Notes: a model not told the origin generated them from the letters alone. Numbered from the stretch's first letter, positions 13,431 to 21,393 are shown. The stretch: DNA of 24,265 nucleotides from SIG644 sp045613985 (GCA_045613985.1 JAZLCA010000076.1:1-24265); one strand, 5' to 3'. Translations and numbers: made by a program.

Positions 13431-14837
13431 ATGAACAAAAAACAAGACTCTCTTACCCTTGGGGAAGGAAATATCAACCGCCTGATGCTTCGGTTTTCGA
13501 TCCCGTGCGTCATGTCTTTGCTCATCAGTTCTCTGTATAATATCGTCGACCAGATGTTCATCGGCAACAGCGAGCTGAGCACGCTGGGCAACGCGGCCAC
13601 CGGCGTGGTGTTTCCCGTTTTTATTATCGCCCAGGCGTTTGCGTGGTGCTTTGGCGACGGATGCGCCGCGTATCTGAATATATATCAGGGAAAAAAAGAC
13701 GATCAAGAGGCGCACAAGGCGCTTGGCGGCAGTATTACGGCCGCGTTTGTGTCGGGCCTTGGGATGATCGCCGTCATTTATCCCATCCGAGTGCCCATGC
13801 TGACACTGTTCGGCGCGACCGAAAATACGCTTGCTTACGCCATCGAATATCTTGACATCATCCTGGTCATGATGCCCATTTATATTTTGTGCAACACAAT
13901 GAACTCCATCATTCGAGCGGACGGAAGTCCTGCCTGGGCGATGATGTCTATGCTGTTGGGAGCCATCACCAACATCATTCTTGACCCTGTGTTCATTTTC
14001 GGCTTGGATATGGGCATGACAGGCGCGGCGCTGGCCACTGTCATCGGCCAAGGTGCGACGTTCCTTACCGCACTTGTCTACTTTTTTCGTACGAAAACCT
14101 TTAAGCTCACCCTCAAAAGCTTTATACCTCGTCCTCTGGCCATCGGAAAGGTCGTAGGTCTTGGGATCTCCACCTTCATTACACAAGTTGCCATTGTTAT
14201 CGTGGCGATCGTTTGCAACGTTCAGTTTTCAAAGTATGGGGCGATGTCAGAGTATGGCGCCGATATCCCGATTGCTATCATCGGTATACAAAGCAAGGTG
14301 TTCACCATCGTTATCAACCTCGTTGTCGGCGTGGTGCTGGGTTGTCAGCCCATCATCAGCTACAACATGGGGGCGGGGAACTACGGCCGGGTCAGAGAGC
14401 TTTACAAAAAGATTATGGTACTGACCGTTTCCGTGGGACTTTTGTTTACGGTGCTGTTTGAGCTTGCGCCCGATATGATCATCGGGCTGTTCGGTGTACC
14501 GAGTAATATCCCCAATCCCGAGGAGTATTGGAAATTTGGCGAGAAAACAATGCGCATCTTTTTGTCGCTGATCTGCATCAGCTGTGTGGTGAAGATGAAT
14601 TCCATCTTCTTTCAAGCAGTGGGAAAACCGGTGTTTGCCGTCGTTTCCTCCACCATACGCGATATGGTCTGCTTCCTTCCTTTGATCTTGATTCTCCCGC
14701 TCATCTCCCCCGACGTGGAGCTTTTGCTTTACGCTGCTCCCATCGCAGACCTCATCTCGGTCGTGGTCACCGCCGGATTGTCGATCGCGTTTATCCGCTC
14801 ACTGCGAGCGGCATCGGAGCACAACATCCTTCCTTGA
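13431..14837 (+). CDS. MATE-family cation-coupled exporter
   Basis: This 468-residue, 12-helix membrane protein of the MATE family exports cationic drugs or metabolites by Na+ or H+ antiport. It begins with the typical LTLGEGNINRLMLRFSIPCVMSLLISSLYNIVDQMFIG. It then shows the paired half-repeat pattern, with NTMNSIIRADGSPAWAMMSMLLGAI closing the first half and LVVGVVLGCQPIISYNMGAGNYGRVRELYKK opening the second. The pattern most resembles MepA-type proteins of Firmicutes. AAAGGA (13419-13424) precedes the ATG. The gene has its own promoter and terminator. No regulator is adjacent. The substrate is unknown. Confidence 0.94.
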   Translation: MNKKQDSLTLGEGNINRLMLRFSIPCVMSLLISSLYNIVDQMFIGNSELSTLGNAATGVVFPVFIIAQAFAWCFGDGCAAYLNIYQGKKDDQEAHKALGGSITAAFVSGLGMIAVIYPIRVPMLTLFGATENTLAYAIEYLDIILVMMPIYILCNTMNSIIRADGSPAWAMMSMLLGAITNIILDPVFIFGLDMGMTGAALATVIGQGATFLTALVYFFRTKTFKLTLKSFIPRPLAIGKVVGLGISTFITQVAIVIVAIVCNVQFSKYGAMSEYGADIPIAIIGIQSKVFTIVINLVVGVVLGCQPIISYNMGAGNYGRVRELYKKIMVLTVSVGLLFTVLFELAPDMIIGLFGVPSNIPNPEEYWKFGEKTMRIFLSLICISCVVKMNSIFFQAVGKPVFAVVSSTIRDMVCFLPLILILPLISPDVELLLYAAPIADLISVVVTAGLSIAFIRSLRAASEHNILP

Positions 14838-14850
14838 CGTTTCATCAAAG

Positions 14851-14875
14851 AGGATACCTTCGGGTATCCTTTTTT
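14851..14875 (+). terminator. Terminator after MATE gene
   Basis: AGGATACC (14851-14858), the tetraloop TTCG and GGTATCCT (14863-14870) are followed by T's to 14875. Confidence 0.93.
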
Positions 14876-14922
14876 ATGTGTTTGCATACCGTCCATGTCG
14901 GTGGTGTTTGATGAAATTGCTC

Positions 14923-14951
14923 TTGACTCCCCGCCCGTTTTGTGATAAAAT
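14923..14951 (+). promoter_or_regulatory. Promoter of EamA-type transporter gene
   Basis: TTGACT (14923-14928), a 17-bp spacer and TAAAAT (14946-14951). The -10 box is enclosed by an inverted repeat. Confidence 0.85.
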
Positions 14952-14960
14952 ACAAAACGG
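14935..14960. promoter_or_regulatory. Putative operator overlapping the -10 box
   Basis: Perfect 9-bp arms CCGTTTTGT (14935-14943) and ACAAAACGG (14952-14960) surround the 8 bp holding the -10 hexamer. Binding of a dimeric repressor here would block transcription. A leader hairpin GCCCCGA (14960-14966)/TCGGGGC (14989-14995) enclosing ACGGA/TCCGT follows directly in the 5' UTR. Confidence 0.6.
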
Positions 14961-15014
14961 CCCCGAACCAAGACACGGACCGGATCCGTCGGGGCGCGAC
15001 AGGGAGAAAAAACA

Positions 15015-15881
15015 ATGCCTTACGTATATTTGATTTTAGCTGTGGTCATGTGCTCGTCCTCCAGCGTGTGCGGGAAATTGTTCCACAGACAGGTCGGCAC
15101 CTGCAAGGACAACGGTATTTTTTATAATTTTATGCTCATGATCAGCGTGTTTGTCGGCTGGGGCGTGCTGTATGCGACGGACTTTTCGTTTGACGCAGGT
15201 GTTCTGCGCTATTCCGCCATGTTTGCCGCCTGCTACGCCGCCTGCCAGTTTGGCACCATTCATGCCCTGAAGCATGGACCTGCGACTCTGACGGCACTGT
15301 TCAACAGTCTGTCCTTGATCCTGACTGCCATCTGGGGCCTCATTTTCTGGGAGGCAGAGCTGACCGTTTTTGTTGTGACGGGGCTTGTATTGGTGGTCTG
15401 CTCCATTACGCTTTGCGTCTATTCTAAAGAAAAAGGGGAGAAATCCATCTCTCCCAGATGGCTCTTCTACGTCACCCTCGCTTTTTTGGGCAATGCGGGT
15501 TGCTCCATCGTTCAGCGCACCCAGCAGATGGCGTATGAGGGACAGCACGGCAATATGCTGATGCTGTTTGCTACCGGCCTTTGCGCGATTTTGTATCTGT
15601 TCATTTTCTTGAGAAGTGACAAAAGCGATGCGGGGGTCATGCTCAAGCGTTCGGGGTGGATCCCCGTGTGCGCGGGCCTTTGTAATTTGATACTCAATCT
15701 GATGGCCATTCTGATGGCCTCGACCGATCTGTCTCCCAGCCTCATCTATCCGCTCATCGGGGTAGGGGGATTGAGCATCGTGACGGTCTTCTCGCTTGTG
15801 GTATTCAAAGAAAAAATGAGCCGCCGGCAGTGGCTGGGCGTGGCGGTCGGTGCCGTCGCGGTGGTACTTTTGTCGATATAA
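15015..15881 (+). CDS. EamA/DMT-superfamily transporter-like protein
   Basis: This 288-residue protein has ten predicted helices arranged as two five-helix halves, as in drug/metabolite transporters with EamA domains. The C-terminal half ends with the typical sequence LIGVGGLSIVTVFSLVVFKEKMSRRQWLGVAVGAVAVVLLS, where FKEKMSRRQWLGV matches the usual end-of-domain pattern. The first half contains FGTIHALKHGPATLTALFNSLSLILTAIWG. AGGGAG (15001-15006) lies 8 nt before the ATG. A putative operator on the -10 box and a GC hairpin in the leader suggest ligand- or stress-controlled expression. The direction of transport and the substrate are unknown. Confidence 0.85.
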   Translation: MPYVYLILAVVMCSSSSVCGKLFHRQVGTCKDNGIFYNFMLMISVFVGWGVLYATDFSFDAGVLRYSAMFAACYAACQFGTIHALKHGPATLTALFNSLSLILTAIWGLIFWEAELTVFVVTGLVLVVCSITLCVYSKEKGEKSISPRWLFYVTLAFLGNAGCSIVQRTQQMAYEGQHGNMLMLFATGLCAILYLFIFLRSDKSDAGVMLKRSGWIPVCAGLCNLILNLMAILMASTDLSPSLIYPLIGVGGLSIVTVFSLVVFKEKMSRRQWLGVAVGAVAVVLLSI

Positions 15882-15912
15882 CCAACGCAAGTGGCCCAAA
15901 ATGAAATATAAA

Positions 15913-15950
15913 CAGCGCGGCTCCTTACGTCGAGGGAGCCGCGCTGCTTT
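15913..15950. terminator. Terminator between convergent genes
   Basis: CAGCGCGGCTCC (15913-15924)/GGAGCCGCGCTG (15935-15946) form a 12-bp GC-rich stem followed by CTTTT on the plus strand. The minus strand after the stem is also T-rich, so it may serve both the EamA-type gene and the lipase-like gene. Confidence 0.8.
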
Positions 15951-16748
15951 TCAGTACCCTCGCGCCGCCAATTCGGAGCAAAGGGAGAGATAAAAGTCGT
16001 ATATTTTTTCCTTCTTGGATTTTTTAACCATAAAATCGACGATTTCAGAGTGCGAAATAGAGCCCTCGGTGCAATTTCCTCGATAATCGGCGTACCTGCT
16101 GGACTCGACCGACACCATGCCGTCGGTCGGCGTGCCTTCCTCCCAACGACGCGAAAACAAGTGGGGGATGCTCATGATAAAATCGTCGCGGCCCTTTTCC
16201 ATGACCGTTGAATAGCTTTGCATGAAGATGCCGTTGTGCGTGGAGGCGGGAGCAAAGTCCGGTGATTCCAAAACGCCGTTGGGAGCGTGCCTGAGTTGGC
16301 GGCAGACGGTCAGCACTTCGGGGTTTCGATCTCCGAATATGCGATACCAGGTGTGCAGCCAGCAGGCGAGTGGATGCTTGATCAAGCGGGGGAGGGCGTA
16401 CAGACGGGTAGCAAGCTGGGAGCCCTTGTGTGGCGTGCAAAGAAAGGTGAGCGAGGCGACGCGCTCTGCCATGCCGAGGTGGTCGATCATATAGCGGCTG
16501 TCCAGTCCGCCTTTGGAGTGAGCGATCAGATTGACCTTGTCGGTGCCGTGCTTTTGCAAAACATCCTCGATGTGCGCTTTGAGCTGCTGCGCGTTGTTTT
16601 CGATGCTTCCAAATCCATCTGTGGGGGCTGTGTAAACGTGATAGCCGTTCTCTCGCAGGAGGGATTCGATATGGCCGAAGGCCTTGAAGAATTTGACGTC
16701 CTTGAGGACGATGCCGTGGACGAGAATGATGGGGTAGCGGCAAGTCAT
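15951..16748 (-). CDS. Lipase-like alpha/beta hydrolase
   Basis: This 265-residue alpha/beta hydrolase is similar to triacylglycerol lipases and has no signal peptide, so it is probably cytoplasmic. The oxyanion-hole motif PIILVHGI lies at residues 6-13. The nucleophile elbow is LIAHSKGGLDSRY with Ser78, in which Ala replaces the first Gly of GxSxG as in Bacillus lipases. The acid is probably Asp209 in TPTDGMVSVESSRY, and the His is His233 in SISHSEIVDF. AGGAG precedes the ATG on the minus strand, and a promoter lies upstream. The substrate may be an acylglycerol or another ester. Neighbouring genes give no hint. Confidence 0.88.
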   Translation of the reverse strand: MTCRYPIILVHGIVLKDVKFFKAFGHIESLLRENGYHVYTAPTDGFGSIENNAQQLKAHIEDVLQKHGTDKVNLIAHSKGGLDSRYMIDHLGMAERVASLTFLCTPHKGSQLATRLYALPRLIKHPLACWLHTWYRIFGDRNPEVLTVCRQLRHAPNGVLESPDFAPASTHNGIFMQSYSTVMEKGRDDFIMSIPHLFSRRWEEGTPTDGMVSVESSRYADYRGNCTEGSISHSEIVDFMVKKSKKEKIYDFYLSLCSELAARGY

Positions 16749-16773
16749 ATCGGTCGCTCCTTTCGTTTTTTAC

Positions 16774-16802
16774 ATTATAACATGATTTTTTGTGTTTGGC
16801 AA
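16774..16802 (-). promoter_or_regulatory. Promoter of lipase-like gene
   Basis: Reading the minus strand, TTGCCA (16797-16802), a 17-bp spacer and TATAAT (16774-16779). Confidence 0.82.
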
Positions 16803-16905
16803 GAGTAATCTTTGCGGATTCCAACACAATAACCAATCGGATTTCCGAAATAATGGCGGGGGCATTGGTGAGAGCGCTGAAATATACAAAATGGCTGAAA
16901 TCGGC

Positions 16906-16934
16906 TTGACAAGCCGCCTTTTTTATTCTATAAT
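16906..16934 (+). promoter_or_regulatory. Strong promoter of tail-fibre-like module
   Basis: TTGACA (16906-16911), a 17-bp spacer and TATAAT (16929-16934), a perfect consensus. The leader to the first strong Shine-Dalgarno sequence is about 80 nt. Confidence 0.92.
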
Positions 16935-17036
16935 AGTTATGAAATCCGAAAACATGAAATCAAAAACACAAATGAAAACCGAAACAATGGCGAGGATTTC
17001 ACACAGCGCTCATAAAGAAATAAAGGAGGAAACAGA

Positions 17037-17090
17037 GTGAGACGAAACGAAACACAGCAAGAAAAGAGCAGAGGGGAGGAAAACGCATGA
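17037..17090 (+). CDS. Possible 17-residue micro-ORF with strong RBS
   Basis: GTG at 17037 opens a frame encoding MRRNETQQEKSRGEENA, ending in a TGA that overlaps the ATG of the next gene (ATGA at 17087-17090). AAAGGAGG (17022-17029) lies 7 nt upstream, a stronger site than many genes here have. This would couple translation to the following gene. The peptide is hydrophilic and has no known relatives that I recognise. It could equally be an untranslated leader with a spare Shine-Dalgarno sequence. Confidence 0.35.
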   Translation: MRRNETQQEKSRGEENA

Positions 17091-17830
17091 TCAAAGGCTT
17101 TGTCCAAGGACAGACACTGAAGCTTGCACAAACGCGGGTGGTGGCGGACACCATCGACTATCTGATCGCCAAATTTACGTTTCAAGGGGAGGATTGGCGC
17201 GGTCTTGACAAATGGATGCACCTGAAAAAAGGAGAGGAGACGTACGCCGTCCGACTGACAGACGACAAAACGAAAAAGGAGGATCACCTCAATCTTGGCG
17301 CGGGTGGATGGTCGGTATGGTTGCACGGCAACGAGCAGACCGATGGGCAGGTGATTCAGCGCATTACCACGAACGTATGTACCTTCGAGGTGGAGGCGAG
17401 CGGAGAGCTGTCGGGGGACGCGCTTCCCGCACTTCCCGCAGGTGTGGGCGAGCAGCTGGCGGCGCGCATCGAATCCTTGGAGGCACTGGCGGATGAGATG
17501 CAACCGCTTCCCGAGGTGAGCGCATCTGACAATGGCAAGGTGATGCAGGTGGTGAACGGGGAGTGGACGCCTGCGGATGCACCGAGTGCAAACATCGTGG
17601 TGGACGCTGAGCTGTCCGCGACGAGTGAGAACCCCGTGCAGAACAAGGTGGTTGCACAGGTCGTGGCGGATGCAAACGAGGCGATGACGCAGTTGGGTGG
17701 AGTGATCGATATGCTTGGTCAGCGAGTGATGCCCGAGGTGACGGCGCGTGACGACGGCAAATTCCTGCAAGTAGTCGGTGGCGCGTGGGCGGCGGTATCG
17801 CTGACCGACGTATCGACGGAAGGAGCGTGA
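17087..17830 (+). CDS. Phage tail/baseplate-like protein
   Basis: This 247-residue protein has features common in tail or baseplate proteins of gut Firmicutes phages. The N-terminal beta-rich domain (residues 1-105) includes DKWMHLKKGEETYAVRLTDD. A Pro/Ala linker and a short helix (QLAARIESLEALADEM) follow. Two copies of a PEV-A-DxGK-x-QVVxGxW repeat lie at about 142-160 and 216-234. Between them is the segment AELSATSENPVQNKVVAQVV, a motif recurrent in tail fibres. GGGGAGGA (17073-17080) precedes the ATG. The stop is 4 bp before the next tail-like gene. No capsid, terminase, portal, lysis or integrase gene is near, so this is an isolated module. Confidence 0.7.
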   Translation: MIKGFVQGQTLKLAQTRVVADTIDYLIAKFTFQGEDWRGLDKWMHLKKGEETYAVRLTDDKTKKEDHLNLGAGGWSVWLHGNEQTDGQVIQRITTNVCTFEVEASGELSGDALPALPAGVGEQLAARIESLEALADEMQPLPEVSASDNGKVMQVVNGEWTPADAPSANIVVDAELSATSENPVQNKVVAQVVADANEAMTQLGGVIDMLGQRVMPEVTARDDGKFLQVVGGAWAAVSLTDVSTEGA

Positions 17831-17834
17831 GCGT

Positions 17835-19460
17835 ATGGCATTGACTGATTATGTACTCATGCCGGGTGCTGACTATCAAGCGTTGTGCGATGCAATTCGA
17901 GCAAAGACGGGCAAGAGCGAGGCTTTGACGTCGGGTGAGCTGGCGAGTGAGATTGCAGGTATCACGGGCGGCGGTGGCGGTGCAGAGATCACCGAGTTCT
18001 TGGCGAGTACGACGGCAACAAACGAGTATTTGAGTACGTTTGGTGCGTTTTGCATGGCGATTCCGATTGACGAGGCTACATACAACGCTTGGAACGCCAA
18101 CACGAAGCCCGTAAAGGTCATATATGACGGCGTGGAACACACTTGTACGCCGCAAGAAGTGATGGGCGGTACGGCAGTAGGTAACTTGACGGGTTTCGGC
18201 GGTACGAGTAACGGCGAGGAGTTTGCCATTACCGTGTTGCGAGATAATGGATATTTTCTTATCTGCGGTTCTACGGTGGACACAGCTGCAACCGAACACA
18301 CGGTAAGAATTTACCAAGAGGCAAGCGCAACGATGGATGGTGTGTACACCGTCACGTTCATGACCGAAGATGGTTCTGCTTTGCTGTATGAGCGATACGT
18401 TGCAGACGGTGACGATTGCGCGGACGTGGTTGCCCGCGGCTTGCTTGATACACCGACCAAGGACAGTACGGTGCAGTATAACTACACCTATTCGGGATGG
18501 TCGCTCACAAACGGCGGCGCGGCTGACGCGAGTGCGCTTTCGGCTGTGACGGCTGACAGAGTGGTATACGCGGCGTTTGCAAGCGCGGTGCGGTATTACA
18601 CCGTCACCTACTACGATGGCGATACGGTGCTGAAAACCGAGAGCTTGGCTTATGGTTCGACTCCGAGTTATATGCCAGCAAAAGATGGTGCTTCGTTCGT
18701 TGAATGGACGCCTTCGCTTGCTACTGTTACTGGTGACGCAAGTTATACGGCGGTATGGCAAGAAAAAGTCACATTCGCGGGCGGTTCTTGGGCAGACATA
18801 GCGGCAATTTCCGAGAGTGGACAAGCGGCGGAATATTTCGCGGTTGGCGATAAGAAAACGATCACAGCAGGTGACACAACGCTTGAATTGACAATTATCG
18901 GCTTCAATCACGATGACCTCGCTGATGGTAGCGGCAAGGCGGGAATGACCATCATATCAAAAAATGTATTGCCGGACACGATGCCCGTTTCCGACTGGAC
19001 GGCACTTGCTAACACCATGAAAACGGTGTTGAAGCCGCAACTCCCGTCGGATTTGCAATCCGCAATTAAGCCGGTTATTAAGCAATGTGATGTGGGAACA
19101 TTGAACGCTGTTGTGACACCCGTGGAAGTTGCGTTTGACTTGTTTCCTCTGTCTTTTGATGAGTGCAATATACAGATACACACTTCGCTAACACGCACGG
19201 ATTCTGACTGGGAGAAAAAAATTACAACACTTGGTACCCCATATAAGTTGTTTATCGATACTTATATGGAGAAATATGGTGGCCCTTCTTACGCATCCCC
19301 CCTGCCTGCGATGACAGGCTGTTGGTACAGACAATGGTTGAGAGGTGCTGGGCCTTATGGACTTTATGTTGACGTCAATGTTTTTGGTAGTACGAAATAC
19401 TATGCTTCTACTCAAACTCATTCGTCACAAAGGACAGTAATGCTTGCGTTCTGCATCTAA
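17835..19460 (+). CDS. Tail-fibre-like protein with Flg_new repeats and DUF6273-like domain
   Basis: This 541-residue modular protein starts with a tail-fibre-type N-terminus (DYQALCDAIRAKTGKSEALT...EIAGI, 13-43), then a poly-Gly hinge and a unique domain (50-165). Two Listeria-Bacteroides (InlB B-like, Flg_new) repeats follow: about 170-250 with SGWSLTNGG and 253-311 with YYTVTYYDGDTVLKTES and a terminal YTAVW. Residues 315-541 resemble DUF6273: WADIAAISESGQAAEYFAVGD, then IGFNHDDLADGSGKAGMT and a terminal AFCI. The expected WWLRSP-like motif appears as WYRQWLRGAG (497-506). AGGAG (17821-17825) lies inside the previous gene, so the pair is coupled. There is no signal peptide. A role in surface binding is inferred. 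A weak GC hairpin (19468-19472/19485-19489) follows the stop. Confidence 0.75.
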   Translation: MALTDYVLMPGADYQALCDAIRAKTGKSEALTSGELASEIAGITGGGGGAEITEFLASTTATNEYLSTFGAFCMAIPIDEATYNAWNANTKPVKVIYDGVEHTCTPQEVMGGTAVGNLTGFGGTSNGEEFAITVLRDNGYFLICGSTVDTAATEHTVRIYQEASATMDGVYTVTFMTEDGSALLYERYVADGDDCADVVARGLLDTPTKDSTVQYNYTYSGWSLTNGGAADASALSAVTADRVVYAAFASAVRYYTVTYYDGDTVLKTESLAYGSTPSYMPAKDGASFVEWTPSLATVTGDASYTAVWQEKVTFAGGSWADIAAISESGQAAEYFAVGDKKTITAGDTTLELTIIGFNHDDLADGSGKAGMTIISKNVLPDTMPVSDWTALANTMKTVLKPQLPSDLQSAIKPVIKQCDVGTLNAVVTPVEVAFDLFPLSFDECNIQIHTSLTRTDSDWEKKITTLGTPYKLFIDTYMEKYGGPSYASPLPAMTGCWYRQWLRGAGPYGLYVDVNVFGSTKYYASTQTHSSQRTVMLAFCI

Positions 19461-19565
19461 TATCATCGCCCGTGGGGGCTTTTGCGGGCATCATTTTCGG
19501 CACGGTCATAATTGCTGTGAATTTTGGGCATACTGATCTTACCGCAAAGACAAGGAGGATCAAGT

Positions 19566-20000
19566 ATGATCGAACAAGATACCATAAAACTCTTGCGCGA
19601 ATGTGACGCAGGTGTCAAAATGGGAGTTCAGTCCATTGACGACGTGCAAAAATACGTACGTTCGGACCAATTGGACGGCTACCTTCGCGAATGCAAGCGC
19701 GAGCACGGCAAGCTGGGCTGTGAGATTCAGGCCGAGCTGGATCGCTTTGGCGACGATGGTAAGGATCCCAATCCTATGGCCAAGGGAATGTCCTGGATGA
19801 AGACCAACGTCAAGTTAGGCCTGAAGGATTCGGACAAGACCATTGCAGACCTCATCACCGACGGCTGTAACATGGGGGTGAAATCTCTCAACCGATACCT
19901 GAATCAGTACGAGGCGGCCGACGAAAAAAGCAAGGACATCACCAAGCGGCTGATCCATCTGGAGGAGCAGCTGGCCACGGATATCCGACCGTTCTTGTAA
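19566..20000 (+). CDS. Uncharacterised helical protein, ferritin-like (DUF2383-type) pattern
   Basis: This 144-residue all-alpha, cytoplasmic protein is of a type common in Clostridia. The start is the ATG at 19566, preceded by AAGGAGGA (19552-19559). An upstream in-frame ATG at 19524 lacks such a site. The helices TIKLLRECDAGVKMGVQSIDDV, YLRECKREHGKLGCEIQAEL, IADLITDGCNMGVKSLNRYL and ITKRLIHLEEQLATDI form a probable four-helix bundle. The Glu and His residues in the second helix resemble metal-binding positions of ferritin-like proteins, but a complete di-iron site is not evident. It is monocistronic with its own terminator. Function is unknown, and the ferritin-like fold is an inference. 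Confidence 0.75.
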   Translation: MIEQDTIKLLRECDAGVKMGVQSIDDVQKYVRSDQLDGYLRECKREHGKLGCEIQAELDRFGDDGKDPNPMAKGMSWMKTNVKLGLKDSDKTIADLITDGCNMGVKSLNRYLNQYEAADEKSKDITKRLIHLEEQLATDIRPFL

Positions 20001-20005
20001 ATTCA

Positions 20006-20040
20006 GAGGAGAGCTTGAAAAAAGCTCTCCTCCTTCTTTT
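20006..20040 (+). terminator. Intrinsic terminator
   Basis: GAGGAGAGCTT (20006-20016)/AAGCTCTCCTC (20022-20032) with a GAAAA loop, followed by CTTCTTTT. Confidence 0.92.
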
Positions 20041-20044
20041 TGCC

Positions 20045-20073
20045 TTGACATCGAAAGCGCGGGGTGATATAAT
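20045..20073 (+). promoter_or_regulatory. Promoter of two-helix membrane protein gene
   Basis: TTGACA (20045-20050), a 17-bp spacer and TATAAT (20068-20073), 36 bp before the start codon. Confidence 0.93.
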
Positions 20074-20108
20074 AAATTTGTTAAACGTTATGGCAAAGGA
20101 GGAATATC

Positions 20109-20678
20109 ATGCCTGATATGACAGAGGCAAAAAAGATTGTTGGACGGCGGTTTCGTGTGGTTAAGGGCCTCTTGATTTTCGACTTATCCTTTTGGCTTTT
20201 TTGGTGTGTAGTGTTGATGTTTGGTTCTGCCGATGGCGCAGGATGGCACATTTTATTGTTGACGGTTGCCTGTTTTCTCATGTTTGCGCTCCCGTTCCTT
20301 CCCCTCCTCAATGTTCTCAAGCAGTGGCGCGCAGCACGGCGCGATTTGAAAAACAATCGTTTGATGGAAAAGCGTATACGCTTGACAGTGGTTCAATATA
20401 AAAGTGGTTATCGAGGAAGCTTTTGTGCCCACCTTGTAGACAAGGACTGCGAGCGATATGAATTGTTTGTGAAAACGTCAGAGCAGGCATTTTCCTTGTC
20501 GTTGTGGCTCAAGAACATTCCGGCTACGATTGAATATCTCGAGGGATCGCACTTGGCTGTGGCAGTATATTTGGATATTCCTTCTACGGCCGCCATTCCA
20601 ACGAAGCTGATGCCTTTGTTCGAGGCGCGGGAAGGGTATACTCGCTTTGTCAAAGGAGACAAACAGCAAAATACGTAA
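20109..20678 (+). CDS. Uncharacterised two-helix membrane protein
   Basis: This 189-residue protein is not in a family I recognise. Two adjacent transmembrane helices (LLIFDLSFWLFWCVVLMFG and ILLLTVACFLMFALPFLPLL) form a hairpin. A basic stretch (QWRAARRDLKNNRLMEKRIR) follows, then a soluble C-terminal domain of about 110 residues that is probably beta-rich and cytoplasmic. AAAGGAGG (20096-20103) supports the ATG. The gene is a single transcription unit with its own promoter and a shared bidirectional terminator. Confidence 0.8.
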   Translation: MPDMTEAKKIVGRRFRVVKGLLIFDLSFWLFWCVVLMFGSADGAGWHILLLTVACFLMFALPFLPLLNVLKQWRAARRDLKNNRLMEKRIRLTVVQYKSGYRGSFCAHLVDKDCERYELFVKTSEQAFSLSLWLKNIPATIEYLEGSHLAVAVYLDIPSTAAIPTKLMPLFEAREGYTRFVKGDKQQNT

Positions 20679-20702
20679 GGCGAGGATACGCCTATAAAAT
20701 AG

Positions 20703-20733
20703 AAAAAAGGGAAACCGTCGGTTTCCCTTTTTT
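20703..20733. terminator. Bidirectional intrinsic terminator
   Basis: AAAAAAGGGAAACC (20703-20716), the loop GTC and GGTTTCCCTTTTTT (20720-20733). It serves the plus-strand gene ending at 20678 and the minus-strand gene ending at 20749. Confidence 0.95.
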
Positions 20734-20748
20734 GATGTAACATAAGAG

Positions 20749-21342
20749 TTATTCCTGTCCGTCGTCCGTATTGGTCTGCTCTTGGCTGGCGTAAGCGAAC
20801 TCGTCCTGCTCGGGCTCGATGGGCTGCGCTGCGGGAGCGATGGGAGCGGCCTTTGCTGCGTTCGCGTTTTTGATCTTGTTAACGACGTAGCTACCGCCGC
20901 CAATGACACAGAAGAGCAGGCCCATGCCAAGATCTTTCAGATATGCCCCGCGAATCTCGGCATCCTTGAGGAACTCGGGAGCGACACGGACGGACTCGAT
21001 AAAGGTGTAGCTGAAGTCAACTTCACCTGCGGCCAATCCCTCTTTATAAACGACGTAAATGTCATGCGCCAGGCAAAAATACCAAGCAATGACCATAACG
21101 ATCAGCGAAATGATCACGGAGATCACAATACCCTTGACGCTCTCCTTCTTGGCAAAGACGGAATAGCCCTTGATGGCGCAAATAGCGCCGACCAGACCGC
21201 TGATGGCAGCAATAAAGCCGACCAGATACAGCACGTACCACAGTGCGCCGCCGGCCAAGGAAAACAGAAAAGCACCGACCATACCGGCAAGGACGTTTTC
21301 TTTGATATCGGGTTGGGCATTCAAGTTAAGATTTTGATTCAT
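20749..21342 (-). CDS. Uncharacterised membrane protein common in Clostridia
   Basis: This 197-residue protein has four predicted helices: MVGAFLFSLAGGALWYVLY, IAAISGLVGAICAIKGYSVF, GIVISVIISLIVMVIAWYF and GMGLLFCVIGGGSYVVNKI. A hydrophilic loop lies between the third and fourth helices, and the C-terminal tail is Ala/Pro/Glu-rich and probably disordered (PIAPAAQPIEPEQDEF). The pattern recurs in many Clostridia, but I know no experimental function. AAGGAGG precedes the ATG on the minus strand, and a promoter lies upstream. Confidence 0.82.
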   Translation of the reverse strand: MNQNLNLNAQPDIKENVLAGMVGAFLFSLAGGALWYVLYLVGFIAAISGLVGAICAIKGYSVFAKKESVKGIVISVIISLIVMVIAWYFCLAHDIYVVYKEGLAAGEVDFSYTFIESVRVAPEFLKDAEIRGAYLKDLGMGLLFCVIGGGSYVVNKIKNANAAKAAPIAPAAQPIEPEQDEFAYASQEQTNTDDGQE

Positions 21343-21393
21343 GGTGTCCTCCTTGTTCTCTTGCTTTGATGCAAGTAGATATTTATTGCCTAT

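Noticed and set aside
16939..17040. 33-codon leader peptide starting at ATG 16939
   Set aside because: The ATG is at or before the expected transcription start and has no ribosome binding site. The later GTG micro-ORF fits better.
17364..18911. 515-codon minus-strand open frame
   Set aside because: It spans two plus-strand tail-like genes, is rich in Arg/Pro/Ser typical of antisense translation, and has no family signature.
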